Part shown: positions 8,058 to 16,150 of the stretch, in pieces
Layout: each line of letters begins with the position of its first letter
How positions within the stretch are numbered: position 1 is the first letter of the stretch
The notes under the pieces: model-generated
What the model saw: the letters and a program-made list of their open reading frames with translations, nothing else
Database searches by the model: none
Told to the model about the DNA's origin: nothing
Made by a program: the position numbers and the translations under genes
Assembly: GCA_002292345.1 (NCBI GenBank)
Contig: DBBT01000131.1
Coordinates: 11,621 to 32,633 of the forward strand
DNA length: 21,013 bases
Reading direction: 5' to 3'
From: Opitutia bacterium UBA977
GTDB taxonomy: Bacteria > Verrucomicrobiota > Verrucomicrobiia > Opitutales > Coraliomargaritaceae

Positions 8058-9488
8058 TCATTCAACCTCACGCAGCTGAATCGTGTCGATTATCTTTTTG
8101 CCCGCAATCACATTGGTAATGACGACCATCGACGCGCCCTTTTTTACCCACTTGCGCGCCTCTAGGGCCTTAAAGGCATTTTGAATGGTGCGCTCTGGAT
8201 CGATGCTGTCGAATTCCATAAAAAATGGCTCAATGCCGCGCATGATCAACAGTTGGCTAAAAACATCGTTGTTATCGGTAAATGCGTAAACAGGAACGTT
8301 CGGTCGAAGTGATGAGAGCTTTTGCGCAAGCAAGCCGCGGCGCGTGAAAACTACGATCCCGGCGTCCTCGAGCTCGGAGGCAAGAGATACTGAGGAGCGC
8401 AGCATTTTCGACTTCGGCAGTTTGAGTACAAGGTCTTCGCGTAGCACGGGGCCGTCTTCACTTTCCATGCGCTTGGCGATACGATTGATCGTCTCAACGC
8501 ACTCCACTGGATATTTGCCGATCGTGGTCTCGCCCGAAAGCATAACACAATCTGCTTCTTCGCGAATCGCATTGGCAACGTCAGTGACCTCAGCACGCGT
8601 CGGGATCGGTGAATCGATCATCGATTCGAGCATGTGCGTCGCGACAATCACCGGTGTCGTATTTTGAATACAAGCGCTGATGGCGCGTGACTGAATGAGG
8701 GGCAGGTCTTCAAAGGGGCACTCGACACCAAGATCGCCACGGGCGATCATCAAGCCGTCGGAGGCTTTGATGATGTCTTCGAGGTTTCGAATCGCCTGTT
8801 GGTCTTCGATTTTCGCAATGACTTTGGCCGGCGAGCCCTTGTTAGACAGATAGCGGTGAAAGACGTCGAGGTCGTCTGGTTCGCGCACGAATGACAGCGC
8901 GAAGAATTCGACGCCTTCTTCGACGCCAACATCGACATCGCCTTCGTCCTTTTTGGTCAGTGCGGGTAGGTTGACGTGTACGCCGGGCAAATTGATGTGG
9001 CGACGATTGCCGAGCGGACCAGGGATGATGACCTCGCAGCGGACGTATCGATCTTCTTTAATTTCAAGCACAAGGAGGCGCATGAGGCCACTGTCAACGA
9101 GTACGGTGTCGCCGACCTTAATGTCTTTAGAGAAGCCTGGGTAGTTGAGGTCGACTCGACGCAGGCCGTCTTCGCCGAGGCTGCCAATGCCTTGCCCGAA
9201 CGTGAAGTTGATGTTTTCGCCTTTTTCCAGTTCGAAAGTCTCGGGTACATCGCCAGTGCGGATTTCCGGCCCCTTGACGTCCATCATGATCGCGATATGT
9301 CGATCGACGCGCTTACATACGGTGCGCACTCGACGGATGATTTCGCGGGTCCATGCATGGTCCGCATGTGCCATGTTGATGCGGCAGATGTCAACACCTG
9401 CCTGGATGAGCCGTTCTAGGGTCGCTTCGTCTTGTGTGACTGGTCCGACGGTGAAAATGATTTTTGTTTTACGATAGGGATTTTCCAT
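8058..9488 (-). CDS. pyk: pyruvate kinase
   Basis: 476 residues, the usual length for the A/B/C-domain enzyme without an extra phosphohistidine domain. It transfers the phosphate of phosphoenolpyruvate to ADP, the last step of glycolysis. Visible signatures are TVGP (13-16), [11 protein letters not shown] (69-79), VIAKIED (223-229, catalytic K226 and metal ligand E228), [10 protein letters not shown] (247-256, metal ligand D252) and ATHMLESM (283-290). Unusual points: the K+-site serine is alanine (INMAH; A40), the adjacent threonine is valine (V71), and the normally invariant glutamine of ATQMLESM is histidine (H285). E75 is the glutamate associated with K+-dependent enzymes. It follows the WalJ-like gene by 26 bases. 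Confidence 0.96.
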   Translation of the reverse strand: MENPYRKTKIIFTVGPVTQDEATLERLIQAGVDICRINMAHADHAWTREIIRRVRTVCKRVDRHIAIMMDVKGPEIRTGDVPETFELEKGENINFTFGQGIGSLGEDGLRRVDLNYPGFSKDIKVGDTVLVDSGLMRLLVLEIKEDRYVRCEVIIPGPLGNRRHINLPGVHVNLPALTKKDEGDVDVGVEEGVEFFALSFVREPDDLDVFHRYLSNKGSPAKVIAKIEDQQAIRNLEDIIKASDGLMIARGDLGVECPFEDLPLIQSRAISACIQNTTPVIVATHMLESMIDSPIPTRAEVTDVANAIREEADCVMLSGETTIGKYPVECVETINRIAKRMESEDGPVLREDLVLKLPKSKMLRSSVSLASELEDAGIVVFTRRGLLAQKLSSLRPNVPVYAFTDNNDVFSQLLIMRGIEPFFMEFDSIDPERTIQNAFKALEARKWVKKGASMVVITNVIAGKKIIDTIQLREVE

Positions 9489-9514
9489 GCGATTAGGGAA
9501 TCTATTAATGGTTT

Positions 9515-10321
9515 TTAGGATTTCGCAGCGAGGGCAGCGTCGATTTTAGGATCGACCACGTTGATGGTGAAGGAGCTAGTGCCGCCAGTGAGGGGTGCAA
9601 ACTTATTTTGTACCAGTTCCACGGTATTACAGTCTTTACTGAGGTGGGCGAGGTAGACTTCGCGCACCTCGGAACTGCCGTTTAAAGCGCTTAAAGCCTC
9701 GAGGCAGGCGTCGTTGGAGAGGTGGCCGTGGCGACCTCGAATGCGCTGCTTGAGGGACCAGGGACGGCGAGTGTCACTATCTAGTAACACTTTATCGTAA
9801 TTAGCCTCTAGGACTAGGATTTGCACGGATTTAATGTGTTGTTTGATATGCTCGGGTATATGTCCCAGGTCGGTGACCCATGCTAGGCTTTGAGGCGGCG
9901 AGATGAGGTCATCCACCTCGCCCCAGTGGAACGTGAAGCCGACAGGGTCGTAGGCATCATGCGGCACTGAGAAGGAGCGCACCTCAATGTCACGAAATTT
10001 AAAGCCAGTACCGGTCTGAAAGACCTGCCAGTTGACTTTTTTGACGAGTTTGCCCTGCACCGCGTCGGCGGTATCGCGATTGGCAAAGACAGGCAGGTCG
10101 GTGCGTTTGGAGAGGCCGCGTACCCCTTGCGCGTGGTCGTTGTGCTCGTGCGTCAGGAACACCGCATCGATGGAATCGATCGATTCACCGACTGTTTCGA
10201 GCATGAGTCCGATCCGCTTGCCGGAAAAGCCGGCATCAATCAGAATTTTGCTGTTGCCGGTGCGTAGCAGAGCACAATTACCGCTGCTGCTGGAACCTAA
10301 AATCTTAAAATCGGACGACAT
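9515..10321 (-). CDS. WalJ/YycJ-type MBL-fold metallo-hydrolase
   Basis: 268 residues. The N-terminal [15 protein letters not shown] and the metal motif [10 protein letters not shown] (57-66, HxHxDH) are characteristic of the YycJ/WalJ branch of the metallo-beta-lactamase fold; HGHLSND and [10 protein letters not shown] later in the protein supply the conserved distal histidines. YycJ-like proteins are putative exonucleases or phosphodiesterases; in Firmicutes the gene sits beside walRK, which is not the case here. It heads a minus-strand run with pyk 26 bases downstream. A perfect inverted repeat lies 20 bases upstream of the ATG and would be in its leader if transcription starts beyond it. 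Family call is good; the substrate is not known. Confidence 0.9.
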   Translation of the reverse strand: MSSDFKILGSSSSGNCALLRTGNSKILIDAGFSGKRIGLMLETVGESIDSIDAVFLTHEHNDHAQGVRGLSKRTDLPVFANRDTADAVQGKLVKKVNWQVFQTGTGFKFRDIEVRSFSVPHDAYDPVGFTFHWGEVDDLISPPQSLAWVTDLGHIPEHIKQHIKSVQILVLEANYDKVLLDSDTRRPWSLKQRIRGRHGHLSNDACLEALSALNGSSEVREVYLAHLSKDCNTVELVQNKFAPLTGGTSSFTINVVDPKIDAALAAKS

Positions 10322-10341
10322 AAGCGTAGATACTTAGCTCG

Positions 10342-10381
10342 CTTGGCAAGTTCGGCAACGCCTTTTTCCGAACTTGCCAAG
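10342..10381. repeat. perfect 14-bp inverted repeat with 12-base loop
   Basis: CTTGGCAAGTTCGG (10342-10355) and CCGAACTTGCCAAG (10368-10381) are exact reverse complements, separated by 12 bases that end in five Ts. The element lies in the divergent gap between the WalJ-like gene and folE2. Neither strand has a T-run directly after the stem, so it is not a typical terminator. It could be a leader hairpin, a protein-binding palindrome or part of a dispersed REP-like element. Bases to about 10450 continue without a gene. Confidence 0.85.
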
Positions 10382-10505
10382 TCGGGCAATACTGCTTTAC
10401 CTCCTCCGCTCCTACAAAGAGTGGCGCGAGCTTGCGGCTTCAGTCATTCTTAGGCAGCTTGTTATGAGAATATCGGTGGCAAGCCTACCGACGAGCCATC
10501 AAAGC

Positions 10506-11483
10506 ATGAAAAATAAAAAAAGCATTCCAGCACAGGACCAACTGACCGCCGCGGCGAAGCCAGTGAAATCCTATGACCAGAATTTCGTCCTTACCGATGA
10601 ATATCGCTCCAGCCTGCCTGATATGCAGAACGCGGACGCGCAGCAGATATTCGGAGCAAATGTGCCCATCCTTAAGGTTGGCATTTCAAACTTCAGGCTC
10701 CCGTTGCGTTACATTACGCCGACTTCTGATACCCAGACACTCGAAACCTCGATCACTGGTACGGTCTCTTTGGAGGCAAACCAGAAGGGGATCAACATGT
10801 CGCGCATCATGCGTGTGTTTTACGCTTTTCAGGATCGTATTTTCACCCCCGACCTTCTGCATGAGATTTTACTTGAGTATAAGGCTGAGGTCATCGCGCA
10901 TCGCGCGCAGCTGAAGCTCGATTTCGAATACCCAATCCTCAAGCCTAGCCTGCGCAGTGGCCTCGAAGGCTGGCAGTATTACACATGCGCATTTGAAGGT
11001 AAAATCGACGAGCTCAACCGTTTCCGTAAGTACATTCACTTTGACTTTATTTATTCGTCTGCTTGCCCGTGCTCATCTGAGCTTTCGGAGCATGCGCGTG
11101 AGAGTCGTAATGTATTTGGCATCCCGCATTCGCAGCGTAGCACTGCGCGCGTGAGCGTCGAGGTCGCCGAGGAGGCGCATGTATCGATCGAAGAGATTCA
11201 GCAGATTTGCCTCGAAGCCCTCAAGACCGAGACGCAAGTGATGGTCAAGCGCGAGGACGAACAAGCATTTGCCGAGATGAATGGGGCCTTTACCAAATTT
11301 GTCGAAGATGCTGCACGTCTGCTCTATGAGCAACTCGACGCAGAGCCGCGTATTGTTGACTTTCAAGTCGCCTGTGCGCATCTCGAATCGCTGCATTCGC
11401 ACGATGCGGTTGCTGTGATCAACAAAGGTGTCCCCGGTGGCTTTACTGGACACTTTGAAGATTTCAAGGGCTTGATTCGCTAG
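10506..11483 (+). CDS. folE2: GTP cyclohydrolase IB (FolE2)
   Basis: 325 residues from the ATG at 10506. The frame stays open back to 10374, but those codons run through the inverted-repeat region and are not family-like. FolE2 landmarks are the NQKGINMSR segment (92-100), [14 protein letters not shown] (184-197; C187 and C189), PHSQRS (207-212; H208) and [17 protein letters not shown] (288-304). The enzyme converts GTP to 7,8-dihydroneopterin triphosphate for folate, and in some bacteria queuosine, using a metal bound by Cys, His and Glu. The spacing between the CPC motif and PHSQRS is longer than in the CPCSKxISxxGAHNQRS form. A probable terminator follows, then a Nudix gene. No other folate gene is present. 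Confidence 0.95.
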   Translation: MKNKKSIPAQDQLTAAAKPVKSYDQNFVLTDEYRSSLPDMQNADAQQIFGANVPILKVGISNFRLPLRYITPTSDTQTLETSITGTVSLEANQKGINMSRIMRVFYAFQDRIFTPDLLHEILLEYKAEVIAHRAQLKLDFEYPILKPSLRSGLEGWQYYTCAFEGKIDELNRFRKYIHFDFIYSSACPCSSELSEHARESRNVFGIPHSQRSTARVSVEVAEEAHVSIEEIQQICLEALKTETQVMVKREDEQAFAEMNGAFTKFVEDAARLLYEQLDAEPRIVDFQVACAHLESLHSHDAVAVINKGVPGGFTGHFEDFKGLIR

Positions 11484-11513
11484 GCGCTCGCGTGGTATTA
11501 AGCGATGGGGTAG

Positions 11514-11539
11514 AGCAGCCGAACTTTAGTTGCTTTTTT
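11514..11539 (+). terminator. probable rho-independent terminator after folE2
   Basis: AGCAGC (11514-11519) pairs with GTTGCT (11529-11534), one G-U pair included, around a 9-base loop, and the stem runs into six Ts (11534-11539). It begins 30 bases after the folE2 stop. The stem is short, so the call is moderate. If real, it separates folE2 from the Nudix gene, which would then need its own promoter in the next 40 bases. Confidence 0.4.
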
Positions 11540-11566
11540 ATGCTTCACAGGTGGAACTTTAGTCGC
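11521..11566. repeat. two direct copies of GAACTTTAGTYGC, 33 bases apart
   Basis: GAACTTTAGTTGC (11521-11533) and GAACTTTAGTCGC (11554-11566) match at 12 of 13 positions with a start-to-start distance of 33 bases, about three helical turns. The second copy ends 14 bases before the Nudix ATG. The first overlaps the proposed terminator. They may be operator sites or remnants of a dispersed intergenic repeat. Confidence 0.6.
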
Positions 11567-11580
11567 AACTTGCGCTCATT

Positions 11581-12126
11581 ATGGTTCTTAATTATCTGAC
11601 CGCTTCCCTTACAGAACTAGCCGTGCAAAAATCCGAATTATTTGATGTCGTTAATGCCGAGGACACTGTCCTTCGCGTCGCGGAGCGTGCCGTTGTTCAT
11701 CGCGAACAGCTAATGCACCGTGCGGTGCATGTTTTCGTTTTTAATGCTGCGGGGCAGCTGTATCTACAGCGCCGCTCGCTGAGCAAAGATTCGGCGCCTG
11801 GTAAATGGGTCAGTTCTTGTTCGGGTCACGTTGATAGTGGCGAGGATTACGATGCTGCGGCGCCGCGTGAGCTGGCTGAAGAGATCGGCTTAACCCAGCC
11901 CATCGGGCTAGAGCGCATTTTTAAGGTGTCTCCTTGTAAGCAAACTGGGCAGGAGTTTGTCTGGGTATATCGTTGCAGCGCAGAGGGCCCGTTTATTCTC
12001 GATCCCGAAGAGGTGAGCGATGGCAAATGGATCGACCTCGATGAGTTGAATGCATGGATCGAACAGCGCCCTCGCGATTTCGCTTGGTCGTTCACCTATT
12101 TGTGGGAGAAATACGCTGCGTTATAG
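11581..12126 (+). CDS. Nudix hydrolase, IDI/YfcD-like
   Basis: 181 residues. The Nudix box fits GX5EX7REUXEEXGU exactly: G82 to L104, with RELAEE at 96-101. The preceding [22 protein letters not shown] and [13 protein letters not shown] resemble the YfcD/isopentenyl-diphosphate isomerase-like branch, which hydrolyses nucleoside-diphosphate-type compounds. The substrate cannot be read from sequence. It lies 97 bases after folE2; since dihydroneopterin triphosphate removal in folate synthesis is often done by a Nudix enzyme, that role is possible but unsupported beyond proximity. An alternative GTG start at 11623 would drop 14 residues. Its last 6 bases overlap the convergent gene at 12121. Confidence 0.92.
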   Translation: MVLNYLTASLTELAVQKSELFDVVNAEDTVLRVAERAVVHREQLMHRAVHVFVFNAAGQLYLQRRSLSKDSAPGKWVSSCSGHVDSGEDYDAAAPRELAEEIGLTQPIGLERIFKVSPCKQTGQEFVWVYRCSAEGPFILDPEEVSDGKWIDLDELNAWIEQRPRDFAWSFTYLWEKYAAL

Positions 12127-12837
12127 TTGGTGAGTTGACTCATTAATCTGGTTTGCCGATTCCAGCAATAGATGCCCGCCGATGCGAATTGAGCCTTTTC
12201 GAGCCGGAGGTGTTAGAATTAGCAGGCTGCGGCTGCCAGAAGTGATCCGAATGTTGTTCTTGTAGAGTAGATAGTATCGATGGTGGTCTTTTGCGGCGAT
12301 GGAAATGTCGAGCGGCGCCGGGCTTTCCTGATTGTATGCTTGGCTAATCCCTCCGTGCGCTAAGGCAATCTGTGCAGTGCCGACCTTTCCAAATAGATTA
12401 ATCCCTGCGATGTTGACTAGGCGAAGACTACCTTGGGGGAAGTTGTGTTGTGAATCGTCGATCGCATAAGCGTTAATCATGTCTTTTGTGCGATCGCTAT
12501 CAGATGTGAGGAGCAGCAGCAGCGGAACGTTGGTTGGTTCGATTCGAATTCGCCCGACTAATGTTGGCGGCATTTCTTTAGTTGATGCAGTGTCTTTGCG
12601 GTAGATTCGAAGTGCGCCGTCCTCGCTTTGAATGGTAGCTTGGTAATGGTCTGAGCGGCTTTTTTTTCTGAACTCAAGTTTAGTTAAACTTTGGGGGGCA
12701 TCTGCGTAATAGAGGTTTGCGGTATCCAATACTCGCAGCGCATAAGTCGAAAAAGTAACCGAGTACGAAGCTGGTTCCACTGCTGATGCTGTAATCACCC
12801 CAACTAAGGTCATCCAAATGTACGTGTTGAATTTCAT
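12121..12837 (-). CDS. exported hypothetical protein coupled to the PilX-like gene
   Basis: 238 residues with a signal peptide ([19 protein letters not shown], likely cut before VEP). The mature part is predicted beta-rich and alternates polar and hydrophobic residues, with repeated strand-like segments such as [18 protein letters not shown] and a C-terminal [13 protein letters not shown]. It has no cysteine in the mature region and no motif I recognise. Its ATG shares an A with the TAA of the 1032-residue gene (TAATG), a layout that couples translation by re-initiation. This suggests it works with that pilin-like protein, for example at the envelope or in secretion, but no function is established. 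Confidence 0.8.
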   Translation of the reverse strand: MKFNTYIWMTLVGVITASAVEPASYSVTFSTYALRVLDTANLYYADAPQSLTKLEFRKKSRSDHYQATIQSEDGALRIYRKDTASTKEMPPTLVGRIRIEPTNVPLLLLLTSDSDRTKDMINAYAIDDSQHNFPQGSLRLVNIAGINLFGKVGTAQIALAHGGISQAYNQESPAPLDISIAAKDHHRYYLLYKNNIRITSGSRSLLILTPPARKGSIRIGGHLLLESANQINESTHQL

Positions 12838-15800
12838 TACCTAGGTACTGGTGGCGAATCATTGATTGGAGCAATCCATTGAATGTTGAGGATTTGAAAT
12901 GACCGCCCGAACAGGCGATTGCTTTGCTCGTCAGGTAAGCGCTGTACCACTGCCTCGAGGTAAGCTTCGGATTGGGGTTCGCCATTACTTTCGTTCAGCG
13001 CAGCGCCGTAGGCGCGAATGCGGAATGTGTCCGAGCGAACAAAGGAAAAAGGACCTAAGGCATTCAGTAGCGTGGCTTGTGAGATGTGTGCGGGTGAGTG
13101 GGCAGGAATTAAGTCTGTGGCATTCTCTCGGTTGTTTAGGCTTGGGACGGCGTCGATCGCATCTTGCAGTAAGCCAGAATTGAGCCAGTCGGCCATACTG
13201 AGCGGTGGATGGCCGTTATTTTCGTAATACTTTTGTAGTTGCTGCACGATGGCAGTGCTTAGGGCTTCCACGTCGGCCTCGGTTAGCTCTCGGATCGACT
13301 GATAGAACGTTGGGTATTGCAGCGAATTGAGCCAATTGACGTTATCGATGCTGAAGGCATTGAGATAGCCATTGGTGTCTGCTCGCGAGACGAAATTGAA
13401 GCGTGAGTCGCTCGCTCTCTCGCTTAGATTATGGAGCATCGCGTGTGGCTGAGTGACGGTAATTCGATCAATCGCGGTTGCATGTGTACCCCATTCCGGC
13501 GCGTTAGAATCGTCAGCTTGTTCGTAGCGAAAATCGTATGTATTTTTCGGGAAGCTTTTGCTCGATAGCACACTCTTCCAGCTCTCTTTGGAGGTCGAAT
13601 TTAGATTGAAGCCGTTCTCGATGAATAAGTGCTCGGCGGCATCCGGATCAATCAGTTGGGGGATCTCTACATGATGGGCAATCCGACCGTTAGCCAGAGG
13701 GATTGTGCCATCCCACTTTACGATTTTAGGATCAGGTAGAGTCGAGAAATAATAGCGATCATAATGGTCGTTTAGATCGCCGCCCCATAAGTTGCCAATC
13801 GAGTTGGCTGGATAATTTTTGTATTTAAGGCTCCTGAAAGCACCGAGGTCAGTGACTTCGCTAATCGGCGGATCAATAAAGCGCGCAATTCGGTCGCGTC
13901 GACCGGTGTAGCTGCCTGAGGTTTCGTAATGAAAGAAATGGTCGCCTTTGAAGCTTTCGCTAGGCTCAAATGTCGAGAGATCAGTATCTGCACCATTGAC
14001 TCTAAAGTCGTAGGGTAGAATGAGATTGGAGTTCCAGGCCTCGTTTAAGTCCCAAGAATCAATATCTACACTGATAGAGCGGCTACGTATATCGTATTTG
14101 CTAAGCCAATTTGAAATATCTGCAATAGCTCCTGGTACTTCTTGCTCGTCTAGCATACGATAACGGAATGCAAATGCGTAGCCAGGGACCTCAAGAGAAT
14201 TGGCGTTCATGCCCCATGCACCTGTGCTGGAAGTTGGCACTCGTTTTAACCAAGAGGATCGGTTGTTAAAGCTATTGTAGTCATAATCGATGCTGAAGTC
14301 GGAGTAATTCTTTAATTCGATTGTTAGCATCTCTCGCTCCTGATTGCTGGCATTGATGCCCTGCAGTGTTATTTCGACAGGCGAGCTGTTGAAAGTGAAT
14401 CTACCAGTATAGTTGTCGGATCGATTGCCGAGTATACTTCCCGACAAGACTTGCTGAATCGCGCCGCTGTTGTTGTCGCCGTGAGAATTGCTGATACTGC
14501 CCGAATCTAGAGGCAGACTTGTTCGAAAAACCATGCCGGGCCGCAAGATTTTAGGGCTGCAGTGATCACTCCATTTAATTCGGATATTTGGGATCGAGCC
14601 GATCACGGAACTTGCCGAATTATTATTGGTGATGTTGAAGTTGGGTAAATTCTCTATTTCGACTGCGATGTCTGAAAATCCTCGAGAATCAGGCATTTTT
14701 TCATCACCGATCATAATGGGAATGGTGTAGGGATTCCACAGTTCCAGGTACACTTTATATACCAGATAGAGTGAGCTATCGGTGGTCGAACTGTTCGCGG
14801 CGTTGCCGTCTTCAGAGGCAATACCTAAGCTGATTTGTAGTTCGCTAATGACTGGCAGCAAGTCGAAGTGGTTGGCTTTGGCTTCAGTGGTCGCAAGGGT
14901 ATCTTCACCGAGTTGCATCCCAATAATCTCGTTGTTGGGATGAGCGGTAGGATCCCCCCTGAATTGCACCAACTGAATCACCCCTTTGGTGATTAGGTTG
15001 TTCGGTTCGTCGTAGAGCGTATCGAGCTGTTCCTGTTTCGCCGTGGCGAAGTCCAGTGTTTTGAGGAAGCTAAGATCTTTTTTTAAACCACCATTGCTCG
15101 GATCAGACAGCACAAACCGGTTTCGAAGGGTATGGTCGTGCCTAAATGTCGATTGAATGGTATCCCGATCGTTCTGTGACTTATTTGCGGTAAGTATCCC
15201 AATCTGGTCTTGGTAGACTACTTGATCCAGGAGCGCCTTCGTTGAGCTATCTAGGTCATTAATATCGAACAATAAATGGTAGTCGAAGTTCGGGTCATGC
15301 CGCGCGTGCAGCACCTTATTTGAGTTAAGGTTGTAGTCGAGGTAGCGATCGCCTTTAGGAAGTTCGTCGAGCGCTTTATGGAGCGCTTCATCGACGCTCG
15401 TTGCCGCCTTCATACCTTCATCAGAAATCCACCATGCATACTTTCCCTGGTCGAGTCCTTCCGCTTCCACGCGTGTCGGTAGAAAGTTATTTGACTGGTT
15501 CGGGAGATTACTTTGAAGCGCGAATCCGACTTCCATCGTGATAGAGGATTGAGCCGCAATGCTAGGATCGACAGCCAATCCCGAGACCAACCAAGTCGGC
15601 GTGGCGGCCGGGTCGGTGGTGTCCCACACGCCAGTCCAGAACCTCGCAGACGGCTCGAAATTACCGTCGCCGAGGATGTCGGCGCGAGCGCTCACGCGTT
15701 GGTCTGGGCCAGCGTGTTTCTGTAGCTGTCCGATCGCAAGCATGAGCGCAAGACGTGCGTTCTCACGTGCGTGCAACATTTGTAGACTGTTGCTTGCCGA

Positions 15801-15935
15801 CCGAATTTCTACTTGCAAGACTGTCGTCATCGAGAGGATCAGCAATAGCACGAAGGCCATTAGTAATAGTGCGAGCACTAGTGCAAAGCCATGCAGATGA
15901 TTTTTTTGTCTATTTTTAGTGCAGTGAGGTTTCAT
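12837..15935 (-). CDS. large PilX-like prepilin-type protein (verrucomicrobial type)
   Basis: 1032 residues. After a basic leader (MKPHCTKNRQKNHLHG) a 24-residue hydrophobic helix begins at F17 (GFALVLALLLMAFVLLLIL), followed by an amphipathic stretch containing ARENARLALMLAIGQLQKHA (56-75) and GPDQRVSARADILG. This N-terminal design is that of minor pilins/pseudopilins of the PilX group and is common in very long verrucomicrobial proteins, including the Verru_Chthon cassette A type. There is no Glu at position 5 after the putative G16/F17 cleavage site. The remaining 900 or so residues are Asp/Asn/Ser-rich, likely extracellular, with no recognised enzyme motif. The smaller cassette B-D pilins are not nearby. 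It is transcribed away from a sigma-54 regulator. Confidence 0.72.
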   Translation of the reverse strand: MKPHCTKNRQKNHLHGFALVLALLLMAFVLLLILSMTTVLQVEIRSASNSLQMLHARENARLALMLAIGQLQKHAGPDQRVSARADILGDGNFEPSARFWTGVWDTTDPAATPTWLVSGLAVDPSIAAQSSITMEVGFALQSNLPNQSNNFLPTRVEAEGLDQGKYAWWISDEGMKAATSVDEALHKALDELPKGDRYLDYNLNSNKVLHARHDPNFDYHLLFDINDLDSSTKALLDQVVYQDQIGILTANKSQNDRDTIQSTFRHDHTLRNRFVLSDPSNGGLKKDLSFLKTLDFATAKQEQLDTLYDEPNNLITKGVIQLVQFRGDPTAHPNNEIIGMQLGEDTLATTEAKANHFDLLPVISELQISLGIASEDGNAANSSTTDSSLYLVYKVYLELWNPYTIPIMIGDEKMPDSRGFSDIAVEIENLPNFNITNNNSASSVIGSIPNIRIKWSDHCSPKILRPGMVFRTSLPLDSGSISNSHGDNNSGAIQQVLSGSILGNRSDNYTGRFTFNSSPVEITLQGINASNQEREMLTIELKNYSDFSIDYDYNSFNNRSSWLKRVPTSSTGAWGMNANSLEVPGYAFAFRYRMLDEQEVPGAIADISNWLSKYDIRSRSISVDIDSWDLNEAWNSNLILPYDFRVNGADTDLSTFEPSESFKGDHFFHYETSGSYTGRRDRIARFIDPPISEVTDLGAFRSLKYKNYPANSIGNLWGGDLNDHYDRYYFSTLPDPKIVKWDGTIPLANGRIAHHVEIPQLIDPDAAEHLFIENGFNLNSTSKESWKSVLSSKSFPKNTYDFRYEQADDSNAPEWGTHATAIDRITVTQPHAMLHNLSERASDSRFNFVSRADTNGYLNAFSIDNVNWLNSLQYPTFYQSIRELTEADVEALSTAIVQQLQKYYENNGHPPLSMADWLNSGLLQDAIDAVPSLNNRENATDLIPAHSPAHISQATLLNALGPFSFVRSDTFRIRAYGAALNESNGEPQSEAYLEAVVQRLPDEQSNRLFGRSFQILNIQWIAPINDSPPVPR

Positions 15936-15979
15936 CGTAGCTCGCGATGAAATAGACGAATTTTTACCTAATTCGCGAG
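15930..15979 (-). promoter_or_regulatory. overlapping alternative hairpins covering the start of the PilX-like gene
   Basis: On the minus-strand transcript TTTCATCG (15952-15945) can pair with CGATGAAA (15937-15930), an 8-bp perfect stem with a 7-base loop; the ATG (15935-15933) lies inside it. Upstream CTCGCGA (15979-15973) can instead pair with TCGCGAG (15947-15941), which overlaps that stem and its loop. The two pairings exclude each other. A TATACT (15983-15978) could be a -10 box; if so, the transcript would start too late to include the upstream arm. Confidence 0.45.
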
Positions 15980-16150
15980 TATAAATAACGTTTTTTTAAT
16001 TAAGTTATTAAATTTATTAAATTTGTGTGGATGATCCAGCCTAGTCGGTGGAGTTCGCGCATTGATTATTTTTTCTCGATAAAATCAAATGAGCATCCTT
16101 CTTGCTATCATCTGCAGTACTTAACAGATTGTCTTACACTTTTAGTAGTC

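Noticed and set aside
8033..8071. Upstream ATG at 8071 for the small membrane-anchored protein
   Set aside because: It would overlap the end of pyk and put 13 polar residues before the anchor; the ATG at 8032 is more typical.
8344..9477. Plus-strand open frames opposite pyruvate kinase
   Set aside because: Antisense shadows of a conserved gene; low-complexity Ser/Arg-rich translations with no motifs.
10374..10505. N-terminal extension of folE2 through the inverted repeat
   Set aside because: The frame is open, but the 44 extra residues are not FolE2-like and read across the palindrome and REP-like bases. The ATG at 10506 gives a normal protein.
16025..16150. Extended start for the sigma-54 regulator
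   Set aside because: The receiver domain begins 8 residues after the ATG at 16151; the upstream 42 codons look like AT-rich leader without domain content.
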